Shown here piece by piece: positions 47,739-60,357 of a stretch of DNA of 64,000 nt. Made by a program: the position numbers and the translations under genes. The notes beneath the pieces are model-generated. The model was not told where the DNA came from and made no database searches. It worked only from the letters and a program-made list of their open reading frames with translations. The stretch lies in the NCBI GenBank assembly GCA_029216955.1, contig JANAVB010033217.1, positions 4,078,689-4,142,688 on the forward strand. Direction: 5' to 3'. This DNA is from Iris pallida. Taxonomy: Eukaryota > Streptophyta > Magnoliopsida > Asparagales > Iridaceae. Every line of letters starts with the position of its first letter. The stretch's first letter is position 1.

Positions 47739-47839
47739 AATGAATAATTGTATAATTTTAAATATAACATAACATGTACGTAATATTAAATAAGTAAACA
47801 ATAATACTTAACTAAAACCTATGTAAATAATAGATAAAT

Positions 47840-48893
47840 TGGAAATATTATTAAATGATAAGTATTTAGAGTTATACCGAAAGTTAATAAGTAACTAAAG
47901 TGATTGTCAGGCTCGAGATCTTTTGGTAACTCCAACCTCATTGACGTGGATAACACCTCAGGCAAGTATACCGTGTCTTTGTTTAGTATTTCATATTTTT
48001 GGTTTATTTGTGCTTGTTTTCTTATAGAATTGCTAATGCATTTACTATTATAGTTATATTTGTAGAACCGCGTTAGTAGTATAGTTATTTTGACACGATC
48101 TTGGATGAAGGACACTCAAAATTGCATGCATTATAGTTAACATTGTAGCATTATTCTCATTACTAGATGCAACATCGATTCCATTTATTTATCTTATCAT
48201 ACTATTCAATACATAGGTCGTTGTGACTGTGATTTTCGTTAGACTTGCTTAGACTCGTGTAGGACATTGGGAGGGAAGAACACGACTAGATTTTGACTAC
48301 CACTTATATCGATTGTTGACTTGTCACTGTAAAATAGTAGATTGGCTATAGACTATAGGCTCACCACTGAGACATGGTACTATAGATCAAAGGCTCGCCA
48401 CTTAACTACTTCACTTGTTTGACTTGATCAAGTAGATGTGCGTTCATATACTATTCTCGATTGCATTTATACATCATGATTGCATTTACACATAGATTGA
48501 TTAGTGATAATATATCATTATTATTGTATTTCTTTCTACTTGTTATAATGTTATATAGTGTCTTGTATATTGTATATCTTTTGCTATGTCCCCAGAGGGC
48601 CTGGTTTCCTTCCATATTAATTGAGTTGATTTGGTAGACCTAATTTTCGAGGAGCAGTTAAAGGTTCTATACTCCTGTTCATATATCTTCCATGATTACG
48701 TATTTCTATCCATGGTACATATTGTCCATTATTATATTTCGTATTCTTGTGGATTGAGACATAGATGTAATTATATAGAGACTTATATATAGCTTGGTCG
48801 GATTCTGGATAATGTATACGTTATCGAGTTGGGATGGAGTCCGCTTGATACGTAGATGACCATTTCCACGTGTCTCGGTCTTAGAGCGTGACA
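47840..48893 (+). mobile_element. Probable gypsy LTR remnant
   Basis: Ends GTCTTAGAGCGTGACA, like the LTR 3' ends elsewhere in the window. It contains CCTCAGGCAAGTATACCGTG (about 47968), similar in layout to the AGGCGAGGCAAGTACA segment at 30159. The left boundary is not found, and no target duplication was seen. Confidence 0.35.
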
Positions 48894-48904
48894 CTGTCAT
48901 CCCC

Positions 48905-49095
48905 GATACAACTCCATTACTACCTGAAATTGACTCCAAAATGAGCCTCGTCGTTTTCGACTTCCTGAGCTTTTCGACACGCAAATGAGACTCGTCGAAC
49001 TCCAATGTGTTCTTCACATAGGAAGGGAACCACAACCTAACAAATCTCTCCCTTTTCGACTAGGTGGAAGAGTTTGTTATTTTACCGACCTTCCT
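48905..49095 (-). mobile_element. LTR-element 3' end fragment, copy 2
   Basis: Direct repeat of 46990-47180. On the minus strand CTAGTCGAAAAGGGAGAGAT comes before TTGTTAGGTTGTGGTTCC. The copies diverge past about 49087. Confidence 0.45.
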
Positions 49096-49586
49096 ACAAA
49101 CTAAAAATTCTTCTTCAAAAAATTCGTGGTAAGCATATTCGATCCATTGTCGTTCTCATGGAACTTCTCAAGGGCAACATCCTTCGCCTCCCGTATCGTT
49201 CTAGTTATACCGAGACACGATATGTGCGGACTTGTTATAAAATGTCGGATTCTTACCAAGGTGAATAGTACTCTGACTATTACATAACAAAGTATACTAC
49301 TTCAGTCCCAACTCCTGTAATTTTTTTCATCCATAATAATTTCACGTTCATCGTAGACAAAGTAATACACTTTTGTAAACACTATTGCCATATCTATCCT
49401 TTGTTCGCTATGCCTTTTAGGATATAGTGATCATCCATACCAACATTGTAAGTCCTAACGAAGAGTAGCTAAATAGAAAACTTTGAAGTGGTTATAGGAA
49501 AACGTTGAGGGTATCTTAAATGCAAATAGTACAATTTGTAGAAGAATATTAAATGCAAATTTAGCCAATTTATGAAATTAATATAG

Positions 49587-50987
49587 GCTAATTATAAGGG
49601 CACATGTTTTTTTACTCGGGGCTAGCTAGGATTAAGGCTAGCCAGGCTTTGAGGAACTTTTACTCGGGCTGTCCAAATTTTTCATTCAGGGGGCTGTCCA
49701 AACCCACAGCCCCCCCAAACCCGAAAAATCACTCTTATTTCAAATTTTCACTCTCTCTCTTCACAAACCCTAGCTTTCTTCTTCTTCTTCTTCTTCTATC
49801 CATCTTCTTCTTCTCCACTATTTCCATTCTCACATCTCCATCAAAACCCTAGTTTTTTTCTCATCATCATCATCTTCTTCTTCTCCACCATTTCCATTAT
49901 CACCATCTCCATCAAAACCCTAGTTTCCTTCTCTTTCCCAATTTCGATGGCACAAAAAAAATTAAATAAACCCTAAAATGCATGAAAATAAAGGTTAAAT
50001 ACTTCTTTCCTCACAAAGAATGCATGGAAATAAATCCTAAAATGCATATTTCACTCTATTATCAAGATTGAAATAAACCCTAACATGTTTTTTTTTATTC
50101 GAGAATTTCGACTTTAGGACTGCCAGAAATTGTGGCAGTCCTGAAAGGAACTTGCTGTACAGCAAGTATCTTTCAGGACTGCCTCAATTTCTGACAGTCC
50201 TCAATATGTCTAGGACTGCCAGAAATTGTGGCAGTCCTGCTGTAGAGCATGTCCCTTTCAGGACTGCCACAATTCCTGGCAGTCCTCATTACTTCTAGGA
50301 CTGCCAGAAATTGTGGCAGTCCTGTTGTACATCGAGTCTATTTCAAGACTGCCACAATTCCTGGCAGTGCTCATTACTTTTAGGACTGCCAGCAATTGTG
50401 GCAGTCCTGTTGTACATCGAGACTATTTCAAGACTGCCACAATTTCTGGCAGTCCTCAATACTTCTAGGACTGTCAGAAATTGTGACAGTCCTGATATGA
50501 ACCCAATTATTCTACAACTATGATTTCTTCCATAGTTTTCTTCTACAACTAGGATTTCATGCATAATTCTTCTATTAATAAAGAAAAATTAGTTAATAGA
50601 CTAATAGATTAATAGATTTGATAGATTTGATAACCCAATTTCTTCTACAACTAGGGTTTCATCCATAATGCCCAAACAAGAAGAAGAAAAATAAAGTAGG
50701 GTTTGGAGAAAGAGATCTGAGAAATTAGAAGAGAGCAAAAAATCAAAATAAACTAGGTTTGCAAAAATGGATGTTCTTGTTTTTTTTTTTCTTTTTCTTG
50801 TTGTTGTTCTTCTTCTTCTTGTGAGGAATGGAGAGTGAGGAAAGAAACAAAAATTATAACACTTATCTTTTATACCTACCACTTGGATAGCCCTGAATAA
50901 TTTTTTCAGTGGCAAACTTGTAAATAATAAAAAACTAACACTTGGACAGTCCTGAGTAAAATGTGCTGTGCCCTTATAATTTACCTT
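49587..50987. mobile_element. Non-autonomous Mutator-like element (1.4 kb), TSD TTAATATAG
   Basis: The 9-bp sequence TTAATATAG flanks it (49578-49586 and 50988-50996). Nine-base duplications are typical of Mutator-like elements. The termini are inverted: GCTAATTATAAGGGCACA on the left and GGTAAATTATAAGGGCACA on the right (reverse complement). Subterminal regions carry related words (ACTCGGGGC / ACTCAGGAC, CTGTCCAA) in opposite orientation. The interior holds CTT-rich DNA, a nine-palindrome array, and a GAAGAA-rich right side. There is no transposase. It ends 216 bp before the FTSH11 ATG, so it now forms the upstream region of that gene. Confidence 0.85.
50116..50493. repeat. Array of nine palindromes (AGGACTGCCA...TGGCAGTCCT)
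   Basis: Nine 27-bp units, each with 10-bp arms AGGACTGCCA / TGGCAGTCCT around AATT-centred 7-bp loops. Units alternate in orientation (GAAATTG versus CAATTTC/CAATTCC) and are separated alternately by about 10 bp (CAATACTTCT-type) and about 21 bp (TTGTACATCGAGACTATTTC-type), giving an 84-85 bp dimer period. One spacer contains another palindrome, CTTGCTGTACAGCAAG. Every unit keeps its arms nearly intact despite base changes, several of them compensatory (e.g. the last unit GACTGTCA/TGACAGTC). Confidence 0.9.
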
Positions 50988-50996
50988 AATATAGTA

Positions 50997-51203
50997 GTTC
51001 ATTATTGTCATCCAAATAAATTTATTTTCGCAGAGGAAGAGTGACAAGGAGGACAGGATAAGGATTTTTCTCTTGTGGTTAGGAATCTCAAAAACCCCAT
51101 TCCTTTTCCTCTCCCCCACGCAAAACCTCTTCCCGTAGAGTACAGAGAGAAGGAGGTGGAGAGATCAAGAGAGCTCTCTCCACCATAGATAGATTTCTCC
51201 GCC
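50997..51203 (+). promoter_or_regulatory. FTSH11: FTSH11 5' leader / proximal promoter
   Basis: About 207 bp between the Mutator-like element and the ATG. It is pyrimidine-rich from 51060 (CTCTCCCCCACG), typical of a plant 5' leader. No convincing TATA box is seen. Its 51050-51203 part is duplicated in intron 1 at about 53330-53549. Confidence 0.5.
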
Positions 51204-51742
51204 ATGTTCTCTCCCCACTTCTCTCTCCTCTGCCGGCCCTCCCCTTCCCCTCCTCTCCTCCACCACCGCCACCACAAGCCCTCCCTCTGCCATGGCTTCT
51301 CCTCCTCCCTCTCCCTTTCCAAACCCCACCGCCGCCGCCACCTCCACCTCCGTCTTCGCGCATTCTCCTCACAGAACCCTAACCCTAGCCCCGATCTCGC
51401 CAAAGATCCAATATTTGACCCTAACCCCCAGCAGAGCCCCGACCTTTCCCAACAAACCCCCTCCGAAGTAGCGGAACAACCGGCGGTTGTCGACGGAACG
51501 GTCGTCGAGACGGTCGAATCGGGGACGGAGAGGAAGAGTAGGTTGCCAATTGTAGTGTTCTTGGTCGGGGTCTTGGCGTCGGTCAGGAGGGGGTTCGACC
51601 GGCTGGCCACGTCGGAGTGGCTCAGCTGGTGGCCGTTCTGGCAGCAGGAGAAGAGGCTGGAGAGGCTGATAGCGGAGGCCGACGCCAATCCCAAGGACGC
51701 CGTCAAGGAGGGCGCTCTGCTCGCCGAGCTTAATAAGCACAG
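51204..51742 (+). CDS. FTSH11: FTSH11 exon 1
   Basis: 539 nt, 179 codons plus two bases. The ATG is in GCCATGTT context; no upstream in-frame ATG lies in the leader. GC-rich with Pro/Ser/His/Arg-rich transit region, then the conserved acidic/helical domain. The donor is AG|GTTAGG; the split Ser codon (AG|T) completes in exon 2 to give NKHSPES, matching the family. Confidence 0.92.
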
Positions 51743-54700
51743 GTTAGGAACTTTTTGCGCTCTCCTGTATGCATTCATTGCTTGATACTGTAAAAGATTC
51801 AATTTTTTTTCCCTAGAGGAAAAATTTCAGCTTGATTAACAGCATAATATGTAATAGTCTGTGCAATAATTGGCTAATGTGAGACTTGGACTGTTCGATT
51901 GTATTAATAGGAAGTACTGAATTTTTTGATAGGTGCAAAATGTTGGCGAGAAGGTTCTTGCGGAGGACCTGTTTGATACTTGGATCACCTCCCATTACGT
52001 GTAGTTAATAATATATGGATGTCATTCATTGTCGAATATAGTCTTACTCGTGGAAGAAAAATATGCGATGTGGGCCTGTGGCGGAGCTTGACTAAATTTT
52101 TTGGAGGGGCAAGGTATATTTTTAGAGGGGCAAATTACATTTTGGAGGGGCAAGATTGTATTTTTGAAGGCGGTATTATCTAAAATCTGTTTTTTTTATA
52201 AGAAAATAAAAAAAAGTTTGGGGGTGAGGGGGCATGGCCCCCCTCAGTCCTCACTAAGCTCCGCCACTGCTTGCAAAGTGTTGATTGATTCAATATGAAG
52301 TATTAGTTATATTCTCAACAATACGGATAGTTTGCAATCACATAGTAAATACCTTCAACTTTTCCTTTTTTCTTTTACTTGATACCCGGTACAGTTTTTA
52401 TGCTCATTTCGCAGCCATATACTCTTGCACTTTGCTACCCTTTGTTAGTCAACAATCAAACTTAATTCTCAATAGTATCTAGGATCGTCTCACTCCTAAT
52501 AAAAATACAATCCTTTCCTCCACAACCACCTCCTCCTCTACCTCTATCACCTCATTCTCCTCAGCCCCTACCTACCTCCACCATCTCCTCCAACTCTTCC
52601 ACCACCCTCAAAGCTAATTTTTTCTTCCCTCACCACCTCCAGTCCCGTATCCTCTGCCTCCATCATGTCCAAAACCCATTTCTCACCCCTCCTCCTTCTC
52701 AGCCATCTTCATCTCACCTCTACATCTCCATCTCAACCACTCAACCATCTCTCTCTCTCTCTCTCTCTCAATCTCAATCTCACCACCTCCACCAATACAC
52801 TTCCCTTCACTTTAGTCTTTTGCATCAACACTCATACACCTGACCATGCCCCATCCCGACTTCTTATGCTATCGGCACGAGCCTCTATGAGACCTGGCCA
52901 TCCACTCCACATGAGAAATAAGGTGATGAATGCGGTGGAGAATTAGAGGCAAGATGATGTCATGATGGAGAAGGCTTCGGCGATTAAAGAGGATGAGGTG
53001 AATGGGAAGCTGGTGGACAATTTGGAGGGGTCACAGAGGTGGTAGTGGGGGAAAAGATGAAGTGTTGGACAAGTAGGAAAAGAACACAGGCGTAAATGTC
53101 TTTCACAGGTTCCGCTGTCACCATCGACGTGTGTGTGGGGTGGGGTTAAATTAATAAACTAAGTTTGTGGTATCAACACGAAATGAAAATAGTTTGTTGT
53201 ATCAAAGTGAAAATGGGTGGAAGTTGAATATTTCATTGCAAATTGGCCCAACAATAAGCTATTGTTTATCACCTTTTGTACTTACCACATGCTGTTATAT
53301 CTAATGCATGTATAAAGGAAAGGCTTTCAGAACAAGTTAAGGTTTTCCCCTCCCTTATGGTTAAGAATCTCAAAATCCCCCATCCTTTCTCTATCCCCCA
53401 CGCCAAATCTTTCTACTTCCTCCTCCCTCCTTTCCTTCACTTCGTGCCAAACCTTTTCTTCTTCCTCCTCTCCCATAGAGTACAAAGAGAGCAAGGTGGA
53501 GATATAAAAAACAAACTCTCCCCATCTCCCATTTATCGATTTTTCTACTATATACTCTTCCCATCTCTCTCCTATACCGATCCTCTCGTCCACTGCCACC
53601 ACAAAACCTCTCTCCTCTATGTCTTCTCTCTCCTCTAACCCTACAGCCACATCTGACCATTCTCCTCACATATTTTGCCAAAGATTTAATCTTAGACCCT
53701 AACCTCCTGCAAAACCCTCCACCTTTGCAACAATCTCCCTCCGGAAGCAAAACAACAAAAAATCAATCTTTGACCCAGAACCCCCCAACCCTTCCCCAAG
53801 AAACCTCCGTGGAAGCATAACAACAAAAATCATTCATGATGGAACAAAGTTTTACTCATGGAACAACAAAGATACAACCTCATACGCACAATAAGGATAA
53901 TAAATATTTGTTGTATTGTAAAGTGTTGATTGATTAAATATTTTAAGTATTAGCTATATTCTCAACAATACGGCTAGTTTGCAATTAAATAGTAGATACC
54001 TTCAAAATATTTTTTTTTGCTTCGATACTGGGTACAATTTTTATGTTTACTTTGCAACCATAAACTTTTTAATTCTTGCACTTTGCTACCCTTTGTTAGT
54101 CGATAGTCAAACTTAACACTTAACATTCACGTGCAAACACGTAACTTATCTAAGATCGTCTCACCCCTAATAAAAAAATAATTTTTCTTCCACCATCACC
54201 TCCGCTCCACCATCACCTCCGCTCTTCTCCTCCACCTCTACCAAATTCTCCTCCATCCCAACTCCTCTAACTCCACCACCACCTCCAGAGCCCATTTCCT
54301 CTTCCTTCTCTTCCATCCACATCCTCCTCCGTCTCCACCATGTTTCCTCCTCACCCCTCTCCTCCTTGGCCATCTCTAACTTACTTCCACATCTCCACCT
54401 CAACCATCTTATACTTCTCTTTCCCCACTTCAATCTCACCTCCTACTAAACCTCCAAATCCACTTCCCCGCTATATCTTTTCCATCACAACTGCCATCAC
54501 ACTCCACGTCGAACCACCATCCCGACCTCATTTGTTATCGATTGTAGCTTTACAAGACCTGTCCATCCACTCCACCTCCTGTAATAAGAAAGGAGGTGAT
54601 GAATGGATGTGGAGAATTAAAAGCAGGATGACAAGATGGTGTAGGGAGAGGAGAGCAAAGAGGATGAGACCGTGGAGAAGCCGGAGGTGAATGAGAAGCT

Positions 54701-57700
54701 GGTGGACAAAGTGGAGGGGAAGTGGAGGTGGTAGTGCCTAGTGGTGCAAAGGTAGAGGAGGTGTTGGGCTAACAGATTAAGTTCGTGGTAACAAAGTGAA
54801 CATAGAAAAGTTCATTGTATCCAAGTGAAAATAGTCTAATTGCAAATTGGCTCAACAATAAGCTCTTGTTTATTCAAAGGACCCTTTACAGTTACAGCAT
54901 GTGGTTACACCTAATGCACATATGAGGCATATTAACTTATTAACATCTATAGCTACAACAAAGTATCTATAACATGGTATAAATTTAAAACCTCTCCTTC
55001 GTGTAAGTAGATTACTGTATTGAATTGAACAAGCAAACTTCAATTGATTTTCAGCTTCCCAATAACATTATTAATTACTTCCATTTGCCTATTGGAATCC
55101 TGTAGTCTTATAAACTGCATTAGGCTAGATTAGCTCAAAATTTCAACCTCTTATTATTTTGGTACTTTCTTGGACAACTAGAAGATTGTAACTTGTGGGC
55201 ATGAATTCTTCCTATACAATGTTAGTCACCTGGGTTGACCCTCTTCGTACTGTGTCATTTTCTTTATGGTAACAAAAAAAAAATCAACTATTAAACCTTC
55301 CCTTGAATTAGTTATTAAGAACTATAGCTAATATTTATAGATTTTTTTTCCATGTGTAAGCATAATATGCTTTTTGATAGCTGACTCTTTGTTATCATAA
55401 AGAAAATATTTTCTTTATGCTTTCAATATCATAACATGACACGATATTTTCTTCCCTTGACTACATGGCAGGATGTTGAAAGCAGAAATATCATTTTTGC
55501 TTGTGTAAGCAGTAGAGTAGGAAGAATAGTTGTAAAATTTCTGTAGACTGTTAAAAGTATAACCATAACCATCAAGCCTTGCCCCAGCTATTTGTGGCTG
55601 GCCTTATGTATCCTTTGGTTAAAATAGTTTTTTTTCCTTACCTTTTGTGGTTAACGTCTGATGCCTGGACAAGTTTCCTGCAGTACTTCTATGATTTCTG
55701 AATAATGTTGAATATTTTAGTTTTCTTTTTCTAAATTGCAGTCCTGAGTCAGTTATCAGACGTTTTGAACAAAGAAATCATGCAGTTGATAGTAAAGGAG
55801 TTGCAGAATATCTTCGAGCATTAGTTGTGACTAATGCTCTTGCAGAATATCTTCCAGATGAGCGTTTGGGAAAGCCTTCTACACTTCCAACACTGGTAGT
55901 ATTAAACTCTTTGACATTTTCTTTTACATCATGCCATGCCCATAACAACAATTCTATTGGTTGTGGACACGCTATGCATTTTTCTCAGGATATTCTATTG
56001 GTTATCTGCATATCCGCTGTTATTATCCTTGGGCTGTTCTCTATTTTTTCCACATATAGACTTCAGTACTTTTACCTTTATGTTTGTTGATGTGCTCATC
56101 AAAATTTACTTAAAGAAGAATTCAAGTTTCTTTTTTGGGCATATAACTAAATAGTTTGTTCATGTGGACGACATGTGTACTTTGCAGCTCTTAGTTATTG
56201 ATCATGGTTTCATTATATGAGATGTTGGTATGAGACTTGATGCTATAAATCAAAGATTCAAAATGGTACGAAATTGAGACGATTACAGGGCCGACATTGA
56301 ACAAATTGCCATTAGTGTTGTCGTATTGTACGTACGTTAGGGCACATAATCTAGATTCTGTCCCTTTACTCATTAATGCTGTCAATTGTATATGCACTTT
56401 ATCTGAGGTTGACTCCAATGTGGCTGCACCACCTTCTATTTCACGTGACCTCATCTGTACATGTGTACATACAATGCATTTCACTTTATATGCATTTCCA
56501 ACTGTCAAGCAATGATCGTGACTATCTTTTTGGCTATTTTCTTTTGTTGGATCTATGGATATACATCTCTTAGACAAACAGTCTGATTCTTTTGGGTTTT
56601 TTATTATTCTAGAAGGCAAGGTTCATTATGAATTCATGCTTTATTAACAAGTCTGTTGCGGCATATCAAGCACGGAACTCCATCCAGGAAGGCGTACCGG
56701 GTACTGGTACTCCTTACGTACTCCTGGGTACTTGTCCTAGAAGTACCCACAAAATTTATTTATTTGTATTTTCAGTTTAATTTTGGGTACTTTGTTGGTG
56801 TACTTCTTTGGTACTTTGTGGGTACTTTCTAGTAGATATTATTGGATATCGTTTGAAATATAGCTTTGGTACTTTTGTTTTAGAATTCGAGCTTTCTTTA
56901 TTTCTAAACAACTACATACTTTATAGACTAAAATTCATTTGATGACTATGACAAAGAAATTTAGAGTCTTTGAGTTTTTTCTATGAAGTCCATGAAGATG
57001 CATTACTAGTATTTGGTCTTTATATACACACACACTAAATGTACCCGTACCGTGGATTTTAGAAATTGCTGTATCGACGTACCAGGTACATATCGTACTG
57101 GGTACTCATACCAGTACCTATATTCATAGGTTGCAAGAAATCTTTCTGCTTATTCATGTCAAATTTATATTTGTGTTCTAGGTAAATTCAACTGTGGATC
57201 TCATCTAAATTCCTTTTTCTGGTTGGACAGCAGAATAATGAGTTTACGACCACAAATCTGGATATATAACTGGTGCATATATTGTGTACTCTGGCCTTAT
57301 ATATATATTACATTATACAGTAACTTGCAAATCAAGTTCCCTTCATTTTGGCATGTAAATGTTGATGATATCAGGGAGGAACGGTTGATTACCACAAATT
57401 CTAATTCTTTCATTATGTACATTATTCATGAATTTGTAATTGTCATTATCCTTTGCCTTCGAGAAGGGTTCTCCTTTGCTTTCGAGAATATGTTGACTTT
57501 TCTAGGAGAATATGGTATGCTTTGGGTAAATTTTAGGATTAGTAGGTTATTTCGTTTATTAAATTTGGTCAAAGATTGGGTCTATATTTATAATTTAACT
57601 CCATAGTCTATCTTTCTATCTTGAATCTATGAGTCTATAATTGTATTCTTGAATCTTGACTTATTAGGCTCTTTCTATATGAAGTCTATCAATGCATCAA

Positions 57701-59478
57701 TGCAATTTTATCATTATAAAAATATAAATATGAAGAAACTCTTTTATGAAGAATATGCTGGTTATTCCCAAATATCATTTCTCTCTACTAAATTAGGGTT
57801 AGCCACCATCCCTTCTCTTCTTCCATCTCCCATGCCTACTCCCATGCCTACTGTCTTGTGAATCTAAACAACTCACTAATCTAGAGCCCCACAATCGTCT
57901 AATATGAATGATAGTCCAAAGTTAATCAGCAGTACAAATACAATAATAAGTAAAAGAGCTGCGAATGCTTGACAAAATTAACAATAAAGCCTCTAGACCA
58001 AATATTGGTCTGTAAACTGAATCTTTTTCTTCCATTTAGTTCTATTAAGGGCTGTAACATTCACAACGGCAGTGTCCTCATCTCAAACAATTTCCTTTCG
58101 CCTTATTCTCATTGTATTCCATGCCACCTTCCCTTTCCTTGTCCTATTTTTTATTTTGTTACCACACATCCATCTAACAGTCTCAATGTCAATTGTTCTT
58201 GATTGGCTGAACATTCCGACCAATAAAATCATTATTATTCTTTAGCCCAACAATTTGTAGATATCAAAATCTACTACCTTAGATATCCCAACATCTTCTG
58301 TTACCATCTTCTTCTAGATATCAATCTACTACATTTAGAGAACTCTATATTTCTTGATTAATGTAGACTGTACTTGGCTGTTGACTACTGCAGACTTTTG
58401 ACTTTTCCTAAACCAATTTCTTGTCAGTAGCTGCAAGAGTTGAAGCAGCGTGCATCCGGAAATGAAGATGAGTCATTCTTGAACCCTGGAGTGTCTGAAA
58501 AGCAGCCATTGCATGTAGTTATGGTAAGCCCTAAGCAGTAAGATTAGCTGGATATTTTCATAATGTAAAAAATGTTGTTTGCCTGCATTTTTTCTTTATT
58601 CTTTATTATTGGTGCTATTCTACATGTCAGTAGAGATTCTTCATTCTTTGCTGTTATTTTTAGGTTGATCGCAAAGCATCAAGTAGATCGTCGTGGTTTG
58701 CTCAAGAGCTCCTCTCCACCATCTTATTTACTATTGTTGTTGGCTTAATGTGGTATGTATCTTGTCCAGTATTAGCTAATGTCTGTATTTTCATATCTAG
58801 AAACATAAAACAATTCAACCCAACTTATCATTTGCATTAGTCTTTTTGTATACTACCTTGCTAATTCCAGATGCCTGATGCATGTATGCAGAGACACCTC
58901 TAAATATGAACAGGAACACAAAGCATTAACAGCCTGATCCCATTAGTTTAGAACCAGTTTATTTACAGGCAAATCTTTTTCTAAGTGAAAGGTGTTTTAG
59001 CCATTTCTTGCTAACTTCTGTACCTTGTCTTTGTCCCTACATTTCTTTCTGCCTCAATTGTCTAAAGAATATCAAGGTTCTATGGAAAGGTAACTGTACA
59101 GGAACTGAAGAAAACTTAAAAGATGTAGATTATGACCTATAAAAGATGTGTTTTTTTTGAATAACAAGTGCATATAACAAATGTCAGTATAATGGGGAGA
59201 ATTATTGATCCAGGAAGACGAGAAGGAATGGGAATGATACCTAAATCAATGGTCATGCTGAGTTGAGTGTAAATACAGACACATTATAGAATGTATCCAT
59301 TAGTCCCATGACCCAAGGAGCAGTGCTCTGCTAGGAGAAGGTGTTCTTCTAGTCCAGAGTTTTAATGGAACTGTTTCAAGGATCCAGGACTTGGGTATTA
59401 ATTATATTTAGAAAATGCATATGGTTCAAAAGAAAGTTAACACCATTAGTTATCATATAGGCACAATCTATGTTTCAC

Positions 59479-59524
<46 letters not shown>

Positions 59525-60284
59525 GGACATAGAGGCGAGCAGGGGGGTGAAATGTAGTCGGATCATCAGGATGGGAGCTGGAGGCCTAAGGAGTACCCAT
59601 ACACGGCTCAGTTTGGAGAGGCGATTCGTCGGATCACTATCGATACTAGCCAGCCTGCGGACTCATGGAGTTGGGTTGATCCTGGTTCGGTTGGAGGGTC
59701 AGGGATATTCAGTTTTAAAAGTTGCTATAATCTAGTTCGGACTCCACATGACAGGATTGCGGAGTATGACTTTATCTGGACGAAGGGGATTGTCCGCAAA
59801 ATGCAGCTTTGTTCATACAGACTCCTCCTAGGAAGGTTGATGACGCGGGGCATACTTATTAGGTTTGGGATGCAGATTCCAGACCCGAAGTGTGTTCTCA
59901 GTACGGGTGACGCCGAGTCTTTGGGACACCTGTTCTTTGAGTGTTCGTGGACTTGGCACATCTGGGAGGAGCAGTGCATGCGATCGGTGGGTGGAGTTGG
60001 CAGTGTCAGAGATATCCGGGGGATCCTCAGCTGGATCAGAGACCGCGAGGTATGGACCCTGGTTGGGACAAGATGGCTAGAGTTAGACTTGCAGCATCAG
60101 TTTGGCATGTCTGGAGGGAGCGCAACAGGCGTATCTTCGAAGGACTGGCTACTCCGCCAGTAGGAATTCTACATAATATATAATTCGATGTATCTGTAAT
60201 GGCCCATTAACTGGGGAGGGAGATGTAAGAATAGTGTATTGTAATACCTTTACTGTGATTTGCGTGGAATAAAATTTATCCTTA

Positions 60285-60357
<73 letters not shown>

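Larger units (their letters stand above)
51743..55741 (+). other. FTSH11 intron 1 (4.0 kb) with internal duplications
   Basis: GT-AG intron (GTTAGG...AATTGCAG). It contains a MITE (52076-52269), two copies of a 1 kb segment (52270-53290 and 53918-54900) and a decayed copy of the leader plus exon 1 (53330-53830). At about 55556-55620 AACCATAACCATCAAGCC, then GGCTGGCCTTATG, resembles a short dispersed plant repeat. Short frames inside (e.g. 52665-52946, 54340-54690) come from CT/CAC-rich DNA and are not genes. Confidence 0.85.

Noticed and set aside
50116..50493. CRISPR-like array of regularly spaced palindromic repeats
   Set aside because: The setting is a plant nuclear genome. Spacers are only two recurring types of about 10 and 21 bp, there are no cas genes, and the array sits inside a transposon with a 9-bp TSD.
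51008..51802. 264-codon ORF antisense to FTSH11 exon 1, and smaller ones
   Set aside because: Exact shadow of a GC-rich exon. The sense frame matches a known family; the antisense frame matches nothing I recognise.
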